A stretch of 55,313 bases of DNA, taken from contig NZ_QPJQ01000033.1 in assembly GCF_003337275.1 (NCBI RefSeq), forward strand, positions 1 to 55,313, read 5' to 3'. The DNA is from Marinomonas foliarum (lineage in GTDB: Bacteria; Pseudomonadota; Gammaproteobacteria; Pseudomonadales; Marinomonadaceae). Made by a program: the position numbers and the translations under genes. The notes beneath the pieces are model-generated. The model was not told the DNA's origin and did not search any database. It was given only the letters and a program-made list of their open reading frames with translations. Shown here in pieces: positions 25,371-33,950 of this stretch (position 1 is its first letter; every line of letters begins with the position of its first letter).

Positions 25371-26596
25371 TGACAGATTACGGCAAACTCGCTCAGTTGG
25401 TCATGGACCGCTGTGACGAACTTGGCAAAATCAGTCAAAGCGACGATTGTCTAGATCGTCGCTATCTCACCAAAGAACACAAACAAGCCAATGGATTGGT
25501 GGGCGGCTGGATGCAAGAAGCAGGCATGCAAACCTGGCAAGATGAAGCGGGCAACCTTTGGGGGCGCTGGCAAGCAGCCGATCCACAAGCTCCTCGCTTT
25601 ATCATGGGCAGCCATTTGGATACGGTGCCAAATGGTGGTCAATATGACGGAATGTTAGGTGTGATTACGCCTGTTACCTTGATAGCAGCCATGAACCAAG
25701 CAGGTATTCGTCTGCCGTTTCACCTCGATGTGGTGGGATTTGGTGACGAGGAGGGCACGCGTTTCAGCTCTACCTTGCTGGGCAGTCGTGCTCTAACGGG
25801 TCAATGGCCTGCAAGCTGGGCCGATGTGAAAGACAGCGATGGCATCAGCTTATCGCAAGCACTGAAAGACTTTGGTTCGGACTTTGCGAGTATTCCCAAT
25901 GCGGCCATCTCAACCGATAACTTACTTGGTTACCTTGAACTGCATATTGAGCAAGGACCAGTGCTAGAAGATTTAGACTTGCCCGTCGGCGTGGTCAGTG
26001 CCATCGCCGGGGCAAAGCGCTTTGAATTTAATATTACCGGCATGGCAGGACACGCGGGCACAGTGCCAATGAATCTGCGCCAAGATGCCCTTTGTGCCAG
26101 CAGTGAAATGATTCTTGCTGTAGAAAGAGTTGCTCAAAATCATGGTATTGTTGCTACAGTCGGCCGCATTCAAAATCGTCCCAATGGCGTGAATGTGATT
26201 TCTGGTAACACCGGCTTTTCCCTCGATATTCGCAGCGAATTTGATGATAAACGAGACGTCGCGCTCGATGAGATCTTGCTGAAATTAGACGCCATTGCCG
26301 CTCGTCGTAACGTGGGCATTGAGCGCAAAGCGACCCATGCTGCTAACGCTGTACATTGTGACGCCAAGCTACAAAGCGTGCTCCGTAACGCCATCGAATC
26401 ACAGAACATCCCCGTTCATACCTTGTTCTCTGGTGCGGGACATGACGCCATGGCGATTGCTGACATTTGTCCTGTGGCCATGTTGTTCATGCGCTGCGAG
26501 AAAGGCATTAGCCATCATCCAGCGGAAGCGATTGACACGCCCGATGTAGCCGTGACCTTGGCGGTGCTGAGCCATGCGATACAGAATTTGGTGTGA
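25370..26596 (+). CDS. Allantoate amidohydrolase (M20 Zn-dependent, HpxK/AllC-like)
   Basis: A 408-residue M20-family amidohydrolase. Metal ligands are visible: His82 in GSHLDTVPNGG, Asp93 in YDGMLG, the Glu pair in GDEEGTRF (127-128), His192 in ELHIEQGPVLE, and the late His in ISHHPAEA. Gly-Ala-Gly-His in FSGAGHDAM is also typical. The family includes allantoate amidohydrolases, N-carbamoyl-L-amino acid hydrolases and beta-ureidopropionases. Coupling to the PucG-like gene argues for allantoate, giving ureidoglycine, CO2 and ammonia. Confidence 0.87.
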   Translation: MTDYGKLAQLVMDRCDELGKISQSDDCLDRRYLTKEHKQANGLVGGWMQEAGMQTWQDEAGNLWGRWQAADPQAPRFIMGSHLDTVPNGGQYDGMLGVITPVTLIAAMNQAGIRLPFHLDVVGFGDEEGTRFSSTLLGSRALTGQWPASWADVKDSDGISLSQALKDFGSDFASIPNAAISTDNLLGYLELHIEQGPVLEDLDLPVGVVSAIAGAKRFEFNITGMAGHAGTVPMNLRQDALCASSEMILAVERVAQNHGIVATVGRIQNRPNGVNVISGNTGFSLDIRSEFDDKRDVALDEILLKLDAIAARRNVGIERKATHAANAVHCDAKLQSVLRNAIESQNIPVHTLFSGAGHDAMAIADICPVAMLFMRCEKGISHHPAEAIDTPDVAVTLAVLSHAIQNLV

Positions 26597-26619
26597 CGCC
26601 CCACTCCTTTTGTACTGAA

Positions 26620-26679
26620 CCCAGTATCACGCTTCGCTCCCCGAGCAAGCTCGAAGAATCGCTCTGGCGTTATGCTGGG
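26620..26679. repeat. 60-base imperfect long inverted repeat
   Basis: CCCAGTATCACGC at 26620-26632 is mirrored by GCGTTATGCTGGG at 26667-26679 (11 of 13 pairs). The inner part also can pair (TTCG near 26633 with CGAA near 26652, and CTCC with CGAG around the centre). It lies 24 bases after the allantoate amidohydrolase stop. It may be a terminator-like hairpin or a REP-type repeat; there is no T-run. Confidence 0.45.
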
Positions 26680-26733
26680 AAACTAGCCTTATTATTACGG
26701 TAAATAGAATTACGGCAAATAGAGGAATATTCA

Positions 26734-27099
26734 ATGCAATTTACGCGCATTTTTAACGATGATCAGGGCAAGAGTCACTTCGGTGATTTGAATGTTGATG
26801 TTCGTGATGGTGGCCCAATTGGCTTTTTGTCGGAGCGTTTTCCTGTGGGGGAAATGATGTTTCGTGAAACCCCAAGTGACTATGATTTTAAATGGCACCC
26901 AGCGCCACAGCGTCAGTTGTTGTTTATCATCAAAGGGCGTTGTGAGTTTACAGTATCGTCCGGTGAAACTCGTCAGTTTGGCGCGGGTGATGTGGTCTTG
27001 TTAGAAGACACCGAAGGCGAAGGCCATTGCAGTAAGGCATTATTCAACGAAGTAAGACATTCTATTTTTGTTACTGTGCCCGAAGACGTGGTGTTTTAA
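26734..27099 (+). CDS. Small cupin-domain protein
   Basis: A 121-residue single-domain cupin. The beta-barrel region is residues 45-110 with GRCEFTVSSGETRQFGAGDVVLLEDT, the second cupin motif, ending in GEGHCSK with the expected His. First-motif metal residues look partly changed (HPAPQRQLLFIIKG). The role is unknown. It lies after the ureide operon but beyond a 137-base gap, so it may be a separate unit or its last gene. The SD is AGAGGA. Confidence 0.76.
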   Translation: MQFTRIFNDDQGKSHFGDLNVDVRDGGPIGFLSERFPVGEMMFRETPSDYDFKWHPAPQRQLLFIIKGRCEFTVSSGETRQFGAGDVVLLEDTEGEGHCSKALFNEVRHSIFVTVPEDVVF

Positions 27100-27124
27100 G
27101 TTATCTTGCGTGATAACTGACAAG

Positions 27125-27151
27125 AATCAAAGGGCGTAAGGCCCTTTGATT
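27125..27151. terminator. Bidirectional terminator between cupin and chemoreceptor genes
   Basis: A perfect 11-bp stem AATCAAAGGGC / GCCCTTTGATT with a 5-base loop, flanked by T-rich and A-rich bases. It touches the stop codon of the minus-strand chemoreceptor gene and lies 26 bases after the cupin stop. Confidence 0.82.
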
Positions 27152-28230
27152 TAGAGGTGTGAGAATAGGAATTTTTGAGACTCTTTTAAGCCTTGGTGAA
27201 TGGCTTTAATGTGTTTGACTACGCCGTTTTCTAATTCGGCTAAGTGATCTATCTTTTCTGTACTTGTCTGAGCCATTTTTTGGGTGAGTTGATTGATTTG
27301 TTCTAACTCGTGACCAATACGAATAAAATTCGGTGTTTTTCTAAAATCGAATTCGTTATCTGTGCCGTTGAAATACCAGTCCCCAAAAGCCGTCTCTTTT
27401 ATGTTGACTGGCTGTGTTTGAATATTGCCTTTTAATGCAGAGATTAGGTAGTTTGACTTCCAACAGTTCAGTTCAAGTAGCGCTGATGATGTATGTGCAA
27501 ACGCCATGGATTTATAGCCAACTTCCATTAATGTTTGAGTACTTTCAGCGGTTTTTTGAAAAGACGTATCTAGGTCGTCACAAGAACGGCTGACATCTAA
27601 TGTGGCGCGGTGTAGCGACTCTATCTGTTGACTGACTTTTATTGTTCGGTTATCGATGCGATGGACAAGAGCTGAAATGTGTTCGCTGGAATCTTTGGCT
27701 TTGGTCGCTAAGGATCTGACTTCGTCTGCGACCACTGCAAATCCACGACCATGTTCACCTGCTCGCGCCGCTTCAATGGCAGCATTCAATGCCAATAGGT
27801 TAGTTTGTTCCGAGATACTTTGAATAGTATCGGTAAAGCCTTTGATTTCATTGGCTATGTCTTTCAGTCCATTGACATCTTCTAGGCTTAGTTTAGTTTG
27901 GGATGCAATTTCAGCGAGTGCTTTGGTTAATTTGTTGATTGCTTCTTTGTTTTGCTGAATATCTTGATTGCTGCCTTCTGACGCGCTCATTGGTTCAAAC
28001 AATAGTTCAGATATTTGGTTAAGCGCAGATAATGCGCTTTCAATGATATCTTGTTGAGGCGCTAAAAATCGATCGTCCATTTTCGTTAAGGGAGTCGATA
28101 GCGCTTTTTCCTCGTGTGAGGCAATATCCGTTGTTAATTTGGTGATTTTCTGTTCCAAAACTCGCTTCTCAGCGTGGAGTGTAGCCAGTTCATTTTCTAG
28201 TATTTGAATGCGCTTTTTGCCAAACCACAT
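27151..28230 (-). CDS. Soluble methyl-accepting chemotaxis protein with CZB-like C-terminus
   Basis: A 359-residue cytoplasmic receptor: no transmembrane helix. Residues 8-45 form a coiled coil. The signalling hairpin around residues 135-180 has the highly conserved tip [34 protein letters not shown]. The C-terminal region (about 245-330) resembles the zinc-binding CZB domain: a Trp-bearing first helix ([14 protein letters not shown]), then FGDWYFNG and IGHELEQIN. The usual CZB Cys (in CxFGxWY) and the usual first-helix His seem to be replaced, so zinc binding may be weak or lost. Start 28230 is preferred over the GTG at 28236. Confidence 0.85.
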   Translation of the reverse strand: MWFGKKRIQILENELATLHAEKRVLEQKITKLTTDIASHEEKALSTPLTKMDDRFLAPQQDIIESALSALNQISELLFEPMSASEGSNQDIQQNKEAINKLTKALAEIASQTKLSLEDVNGLKDIANEIKGFTDTIQSISEQTNLLALNAAIEAARAGEHGRGFAVVADEVRSLATKAKDSSEHISALVHRIDNRTIKVSQQIESLHRATLDVSRSCDDLDTSFQKTAESTQTLMEVGYKSMAFAHTSSALLELNCWKSNYLISALKGNIQTQPVNIKETAFGDWYFNGTDNEFDFRKTPNFIRIGHELEQINQLTQKMAQTSTEKIDHLAELENGVVKHIKAIHQGLKESQKFLFSHL

Positions 28231-28380
28231 AGGCACTGTCCTTTAAGTATAAAAACGGTTGGTGTTTGCCCATGGCATAACATGATGAAAGAAAAGCGCC
28301 CATGTCTATGTTGGGAGGCGGTGACACAGACGCTTTTAAATTGGAAAAAGTTAAGCCATGAACAGGCGGGTGATTAGGTG

Positions 28381-29781
28381 TTACTGGCTGTCAGGCTCAA
28401 ACAAGCCTCGCTTCATGAAGAATTTCACCCAAATAGCACCGATAATACACAGCACCAATAATATGCCGCCGGTAATGGTGTACACCATTTCCGTCATTTC
28501 TGGTGATGGTGAATTGTTTAAAGCGACATACAACATGGCTCCAATCCCCAATATTTGTGGAAGTGGGTAAAACGGTGTGCGATATGGTCGAGCATGATTA
28601 GGCATGCGTTTACGTAAAACGATAACGTTGATATGTGCCACAATGTAAGCCAACAGCCAACTTGTTGTTGCTGCGATCACGAGAGTAATCAGTGAGTCAA
28701 TTCCTAATGCAAAGTATGGAATTGTCGTTAAACCTGTAATCATCAGAATGCCAACCCAAGGTGCATCAAAGCGATTTTTTGCTTTAAGTTGTGGGAAAGC
28801 TTGACCTTGTTGTGCCATGCCTTGCAACATTCTTGGAACGGCAGCCAGAATCGTATTCATCGTGCTACATGTGGCGGCCAATGCCATGATGGTCGCAATG
28901 ACTAAACCACTCTTGCCAAATACAGCGCTGGCATAATCCAAGAAAGGCAGAGGCGCGCCAACTAGTTCTTCAGTATTCAGATAGAGGCTTGCTCCGTACA
29001 CAAAGGCGCTGAATATTAAGAAAATCATCAATAAAGACAGGTGCATAGCGCGAGGAATATTTTTGGTTGGAGACTTAACCTCTTTGATTAGCGGGCAAAT
29101 AAATTCGACACCGACCATGGTCCACAATGCCAAGCCAACTAGGCCAATAAAACTACCATCCATCACGCCACCAAAACTCCAATCCACCGTTGTGCCACTT
29201 AATTCAGGATGGGGTTCACTTGCTCCTGTAATCGCCACCGCGCCAATAATGATTAAGGCACTGACCAAGATAAACGCTAGCAAGTTTTGAATTCGCGCAA
29301 ATACGTCAGTACCAATGAGGTTGGTAATGGCGAAAACAAATAGGATGAGCAAGGGCACAACTTTTTCAGGCAGCATCCCTGGAAATAGCTCACCCAGCAT
29401 GGCGTCGACCAAAAACATTTCCACCGGCAGTGCGAGCACAGCAACCACGACATAACCTGCAAACACGGAAACGATAGCAGGGAAGTGTCCGATGGCTTTT
29501 TGAGTGTATGTCGCTAGCGTCCCTTCTTCTGGAAACATCAGAGATAGCTCGGCAAAGCTCATGGCATTAAATTGAGCCAGAATGAGTGCTGTCACCATGG
29601 CGGCAATAAAACCCATGCCACCGATTCCTATGCCTTGTAGAGCCGATATCATCGCACCTTGGACGATGACTAAGCCGATACAAATTGCCATCATGGTTGG
29701 CAATCCCATCTTTGATTTACTTGAATTTTTCGCTGATAAGTCAGCTGTCATTATCGTTCCTGAACTTGTGATATTGCTCAT
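28381..29781 (-). CDS. APC family amino acid/amine permease
   Basis: A 466-residue permease with about twelve helices, of the APC superfamily. The first helix carries the glycine-rich GIGIGGMGF-type segment, and EFICPLIKEVKSPTKNIPRAM is the conserved APC loop after helix 6. It likely imports the substrate of the downstream oxidase cluster. The substrate cannot be told by sequence. SD AAAGGAAC precedes ATG. It is followed downstream by no gene of this strand until the chemoreceptor. Confidence 0.85.
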   Translation of the reverse strand: MSNITSSGTIMTADLSAKNSSKSKMGLPTMMAICIGLVIVQGAMISALQGIGIGGMGFIAAMVTALILAQFNAMSFAELSLMFPEEGTLATYTQKAIGHFPAIVSVFAGYVVVAVLALPVEMFLVDAMLGELFPGMLPEKVVPLLILFVFAITNLIGTDVFARIQNLLAFILVSALIIIGAVAITGASEPHPELSGTTVDWSFGGVMDGSFIGLVGLALWTMVGVEFICPLIKEVKSPTKNIPRAMHLSLLMIFLIFSAFVYGASLYLNTEELVGAPLPFLDYASAVFGKSGLVIATIMALAATCSTMNTILAAVPRMLQGMAQQGQAFPQLKAKNRFDAPWVGILMITGLTTIPYFALGIDSLITLVIAATTSWLLAYIVAHINVIVLRKRMPNHARPYRTPFYPLPQILGIGAMLYVALNNSPSPEMTEMVYTITGGILLVLCIIGAIWVKFFMKRGLFEPDSQ

Positions 29782-29822
29782 TTTTTTGTTCCTTTTGTTA
29801 ATAGGGAACCATCTTGTAGACG

Positions 29823-31115
29823 TTAGAACCGATCGAATCGATAGGGACTTGGGTCAACGATGGGGGGGACATTCGAAACAATATCTGCAGCAAGTTGCCC
29901 AGCTGCAGGGCCAGTACCAAAACCATGACCCGAAAAACCGGTGGCTACCGTCAATCCCGGTATTGTTTTGATACGGTCAATCACCGGTGTTGAATCCGGT
30001 GTCACATCAATTAAGCCTGCCCATGATTCTTCTATTTTTGTATTTTTAAACATGGGCCAAGCATTGATGGTGTTATTCATAGCGTCATTAAGGAGGCCAT
30101 GATTCACCTGCGGCTCGCATACGCGAACGTGTTCGAATGGGGTTTTTGTATTGGCATTCCATGACCTAGGCATGGCTAAATCACGCAAGAAGGTGCCGTT
30201 CAGCGCAATATTTAGAGAGTCCTTGCCATGCTTGAGTTGGTCTCTAAATTTTAGACCGATTTTTAGGTGATCTAGGGTGATTGGCGCATCCACTTTGCCG
30301 CGTTGCATGATGATAAAGCCGCCATCTTTGTGTTTGCGGAATGAAAAGTCTGGGCCGCCAACAGCGATCTCAGTTGGGCCTTCGACAGGCGCTGTTCTTA
30401 ATACGGACGCAATGACGGGGAGGGTCGGCAAGGACACTCCAAGGTTTCCGAGAAAACGGCGCGACCATGCACCGCCAGCTAACAGCACTTGTTCACAGCG
30501 AATCTCACCTTTTTCTGTGACCACGCCGCTGATTTTCCCTGCTGTGGTTGATAACGTTCGTACGGCACATTGTTGAACGATAATGGCGCCTTTTTTCACG
30601 GCAGCTTTGGCGATTGCACTGGTGGCAATTGTGGGCTCTGCGCGTCCATCTGAAGGCGTATAAATAGCCCCCACCCACTTCCCTTGACCATGTGGAACAT
30701 GTTTGTCGATTTCTTTCGGGCTAAGGAGTTGTGAGCCCAGAGCAAGCGGTTGAACTGACTTTGACCATGCTTCGTAAAGGGCCATTTGCTCGTCTGTTTT
30801 GGCTAAAAACATAATGCCGGATTGTTTATAACCAACTGACTGTCCAATCCGCTCTGGCATTTCAGCCCACAGACGGTCTGCAGCCTGTGCCAGTGGTACA
30901 TCATTGGCGTGGCGGCTGGTTTTACGGATCCAACCTAGGTTGCGAGATGATTGCTCACCCGCAATGTGACCTTTTTCTAATAACACGACGGGAATATTTC
31001 GTTCTGCTAGCGTCAGTGCCGCCGTGATACCCACAATGCCCCCACCGATAATAACGACGCTGGTTGAGTCCGGTAATTCATTGGTGGTGTGAACGGCATC
31101 AAGCATTTTAGTCAT
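29823..31115 (-). CDS. FAD-dependent oxidoreductase, D-amino acid/glycine oxidase family
   Basis: A 430-residue DAO-type flavoprotein. The Rossmann motif is VVIIGGGIVGITAALTLAERNIPVVLLEKG (about residues 21-50); the C-terminal GFSGHGFGTGPAAGQLAADI is the second FAD-binding segment of this family. It oxidises an amine or D-amino acid to an imine/keto product. Upstream SD AGGAAG. It lies between the permease gene and the RidA-like gene, fitting a pathway in which imine products are handled by the next two enzymes. Confidence 0.87.
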   Translation of the reverse strand: MTKMLDAVHTTNELPDSTSVVIIGGGIVGITAALTLAERNIPVVLLEKGHIAGEQSSRNLGWIRKTSRHANDVPLAQAADRLWAEMPERIGQSVGYKQSGIMFLAKTDEQMALYEAWSKSVQPLALGSQLLSPKEIDKHVPHGQGKWVGAIYTPSDGRAEPTIATSAIAKAAVKKGAIIVQQCAVRTLSTTAGKISGVVTEKGEIRCEQVLLAGGAWSRRFLGNLGVSLPTLPVIASVLRTAPVEGPTEIAVGGPDFSFRKHKDGGFIIMQRGKVDAPITLDHLKIGLKFRDQLKHGKDSLNIALNGTFLRDLAMPRSWNANTKTPFEHVRVCEPQVNHGLLNDAMNNTINAWPMFKNTKIEESWAGLIDVTPDSTPVIDRIKTIPGLTVATGFSGHGFGTGPAAGQLAADIVSNVPPIVDPSPYRFDRF

Positions 31116-31170
31116 GATTTACTTCCTAAAAATCTCATCAGACTCGATGACAATCATCGGGTCCTTTTTG

Positions 31171-31599
31171 TTATTTCGCGGTGTTGGTATGGATTACGTC
31201 TACTTTCGCGCTAGACGCACCACGATAGGCGGTGACTTCCAGTTCCATTTTGTAAATCGAGGAACCCAGTGGCGGGCATGTCACTGTGGTCGCAGGGTCT
31301 ACGCCACGGAATTTTTCGCCCACTAACGCCATCACTGTGTGGGTATCTTCTGGGTTTTGAATAAAAACACGCGACATCACCACGTCTTTTAAGCTCGCGC
31401 CGACGGTTTTTAAGGCGGCTTCAACGTTGCTAAAAACTTGGTGTGTTTGCTCTAGAAGGTCTTCTGGGATTTCTTTGGTATCAGGGTTCCGTCCTGCGGT
31501 ATTGGAAACAAAGATCCAATTGTCGACGCATACTAGGCGTGAGTAGCTGCTGATTTCTTCGAGTTTCGAGCCGGTTTTAACTTTGGTGATTTTTGTCAT
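31171..31599 (-). CDS. RidA (YjgF/YER057c) family protein lacking the canonical Arg
   Basis: A 142-residue Rid-family protein; canonical members are trimers that hydrolyse reactive imines/enamines. The NVEAALKTVGASLKDVV helix and C-terminal strand pair are clear. The invariant catalytic Arg of the true RidA (in a PARS motif) is replaced: here the region is DPATTVTCPPLGSSIYKMELEV. That places it in one of the Rid subfamilies (Rid4-7 type) that lack known imine deaminase activity. It lies between the oxidase and the cyclodeaminase-like gene. Confidence 0.86.
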   Translation of the reverse strand: MTKITKVKTGSKLEEISSYSRLVCVDNWIFVSNTAGRNPDTKEIPEDLLEQTHQVFSNVEAALKTVGASLKDVVMSRVFIQNPEDTHTVMALVGEKFRGVDPATTVTCPPLGSSIYKMELEVTAYRGASSAKVDVIHTNTAK

Positions 31600-31643
31600 A
31601 GCTATCTTTCATACCTGTAGTTAAAGGAAAAATGTGTAAGGCG

Positions 31644-32783
31644 TTATCTCAGTACGGGGGTTTCCCAGAGGTTCAGTTTCACCCCAATGTTTTTCTCAAT
31701 GGCATTGCGATACACCATGGTTGCCCAAGCGACGTCTTCCACTGGCATACCACCAACGGACATGATGATGATTTCGTCATCATTTTTTCGGCCCGGTGCT
31801 TCACCTGCGGTGATTTTTCCAATGTCTTCTAGGTCATCTAGGGTGATTTTGCCTTCCTTGATCATGTCCATGAATCGAACGCCAGGTAGGGGAATGTAGT
31901 TGTGTGCGGGTTTTGGTACTTCCTCGTACCAAGCTTGGTACAAGCCTGTGTTATCGAGTACTTTGCGTACATCGTTCTGTTCCATGGCGTCGTCTAGGCT
32001 GCAATACGCTGGCATGACCAAGAAGGTGCCAGGCTTGACCCATTCACGTTTAACGATGGGATAGGTTGATGGATCACCGGTTACGCCTGAGTTGCAGTAG
32101 GTGACAATGTCTGAGCCACGTACCACTTCTTCAAGTGAGTCGACAATATGAACGTTAGTAATTTGTGGAAAGGTGTCGTTAACCCATTCAACGAATACAT
32201 CTAGGCTTTTTTGTCCGCGTCCTTTTACCTTGATCGTATCGATCTCTGGGCATACGGCCATAAACGCTGCCACAGCGGTTTTGCCCATCACCCCCGGTCC
32301 AAGCAAGCCAATGACTTTAGAATCTTTACGCGCAAGATAGCGTGCACCAACACCTGGAACGGCGCCTGTGCGGTAAGCGGAAAGCAAATTGGCAGACATA
32401 TATGCCATTGGTGCGCCAGTGTCAGTGTCGCTTAGTGTGAACATCAAAATAGAGCGAGGTAAGCCTTTGTCTCGGTTCGCTATATTGGATCCATACCACT
32501 TCACACCAGAGGTTTGAAAGCTGCCGCCAAGATACGCAGGCATCGCCATTAAGCGACGGTCGGCTGTGGGCTTTGGCATGGTTGGAAATGGGGATTCGTC
32601 AGGAAAAGTGATCATTGCGCCATGAGAATCGCTGTTTGGTCCTGCCATGCGGTAGTCTCCGGTATACAGCAAGGTGAACATTTCATCCATGGTGTCTACG
32701 CACTGTGGCATGTCCATCACGCCCGCTTTGATCATGTCTTGTTCGGATAAGTAAATGAAGTCGATATTCGTGCTCTCTGACAT
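31644..32783 (-). CDS. Ornithine cyclodeaminase/mu-crystallin family dehydrogenase
   Basis: A 379-residue member of the OCD/mu-crystallin family, which includes ornithine cyclodeaminase, ketimine reductases and alanine dehydrogenase. The NAD-binding Rossmann motif is GLLGPGVMGKTAVAAF (about residues 158-173), and the substrate Lys is in SGVKWYGSN. At 379 residues it is longer than a typical OCD (about 320-350) and resembles database entries named tyramine oxidase subunit B; I would not rely on that name. It is the first gene of the minus-strand cluster, which has a divergent AraC gene. Confidence 0.82.
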   Translation of the reverse strand: MSESTNIDFIYLSEQDMIKAGVMDMPQCVDTMDEMFTLLYTGDYRMAGPNSDSHGAMITFPDESPFPTMPKPTADRRLMAMPAYLGGSFQTSGVKWYGSNIANRDKGLPRSILMFTLSDTDTGAPMAYMSANLLSAYRTGAVPGVGARYLARKDSKVIGLLGPGVMGKTAVAAFMAVCPEIDTIKVKGRGQKSLDVFVEWVNDTFPQITNVHIVDSLEEVVRGSDIVTYCNSGVTGDPSTYPIVKREWVKPGTFLVMPAYCSLDDAMEQNDVRKVLDNTGLYQAWYEEVPKPAHNYIPLPGVRFMDMIKEGKITLDDLEDIGKITAGEAPGRKNDDEIIIMSVGGMPVEDVAWATMVYRNAIEKNIGVKLNLWETPVLR

Positions 32784-33053
32784 GGTATTACCTCGAAATT
32801 AGAAACCTAAAAATTAGAAAATACGTCCTGCTCCGTCGCGTTTTACGATGGTCGTAATGAGTGATTGCGATGGCTTTTTGAGAGAATGCTGAGTGCTCAA
32901 AAAGCGTCGGATGGATTGAATCCTAGGCCTTAGATTTTTTGGCGTATTGAACTTTTGCGACACGAATAGGAAAAGTTAGTCGCTTACAAATTGGCACTTA
33001 GCTTGCAGAGGGAAGGGGAAGTTTTTTCTCTTTTTTAGTGGCAGGTGTGAGTC

Positions 33054-33887
33054 ATGTTGAAAGATTCTGTTTATGATCGTGTATCAGGTATTCACTCTAA
33101 ACAGCCTTGGTTTGTACTCGGTGCTGCACAGGATTTTTTGCTCTATCACTCTGATATTCCAGATATTTCTCATTTTTATAGTTTTGAAGCCGATCCATCG
33201 ACAGAACAAGTTCTCGCTATTCCTGACGGGTGTGTGGATATTTTGTTTGACTGTGATGAATGTCGACCAACGGCTAAAGTGTGTGGTACGACACTATCGG
33301 CAACGAATGCTGAATTTATTCATAACCATCGATATTTTGGTGTTCGATTTGCACCTGGTGTGATTCCTGATTTTTTAGATGCCTCTGCTATCGAGTTAAT
33401 TGAACATCAACTGAACCTTCTTGATGTTGCACCAAAGGCAATGTCAGCTTTTGAAAAAATTGTAAGCAGGAGAATATTTTCGGAACAAGTAAACGCGTTT
33501 GAAAATTTCTATTTAAATCAATCTACTAGAAAATTATCTGTGCTGACGCTGCAAACAGTTGGTGAGATTTTTGCTCAGAAAGGGAATATCCAGATACAGG
33601 ACTTAGCTACTTCAACAGGATTCACCACGAGAACAATACAGCGTCAATTTCTAGCCGATATGGGCATGTCACCAAAAGCTTTTAGTCGCATTATTCGTTG
33701 TCAGTCTGCAGTTTATGACATTAATCATAGCAAAGGCGTCACTTTTTCTGATTTGGCTTGTGACCTAGGGTTTAGCGATCAGTCTCATTTTTTGAGAGAG
33801 TTTAAAAAGTTGGTGAGTGTCACACCGCTGGATTATTTACATCGAGTAAAGCATGACGCCTACGTCGGCAGACTGCGTTATTTTTGA
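33054..33887 (+). CDS. AraC family transcriptional regulator (DUF6597-type N-terminus)
   Basis: A 277-residue regulator. The N-terminal PDGCVDILFDCDE segment is typical of DUF6597-type ligand domains; the C-terminal AraC HTH pair spans about residues 175-270, with DLACDLGFSDQSHFLREFKKLVSVTPLDYL. It is divergent from the OCD/RidA/oxidase/permease cluster, separated by 270 bases, and probably activates it. The SD at the chosen ATG is weak. In the 270-base gap I see no clear operator. Confidence 0.84.
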   Translation: MLKDSVYDRVSGIHSKQPWFVLGAAQDFLLYHSDIPDISHFYSFEADPSTEQVLAIPDGCVDILFDCDECRPTAKVCGTTLSATNAEFIHNHRYFGVRFAPGVIPDFLDASAIELIEHQLNLLDVAPKAMSAFEKIVSRRIFSEQVNAFENFYLNQSTRKLSVLTLQTVGEIFAQKGNIQIQDLATSTGFTTRTIQRQFLADMGMSPKAFSRIIRCQSAVYDINHSKGVTFSDLACDLGFSDQSHFLREFKKLVSVTPLDYLHRVKHDAYVGRLRYF

Positions 33888-33904
33888 TCCAAAATACATC
33901 AAAC

Positions 33905-33943
33905 ATCAGACATATTGCACCTGTGTAGTGCGATACGCCTGAT
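33905..33943 (-). terminator. Hairpin after the allantoinase gene
   Basis: ATCAGACATATTGCAC (33905-33920) and GTGCGATACGCCTGAT (33928-33943) pair in 15 of 16 positions in minus-strand RNA counting two G-U pairs, with a 7-base loop. It lies just after the puuE stop and is a good candidate terminator although the T-run after it is short. Confidence 0.55.
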
Positions 33944-33950
33944 TTATGCA

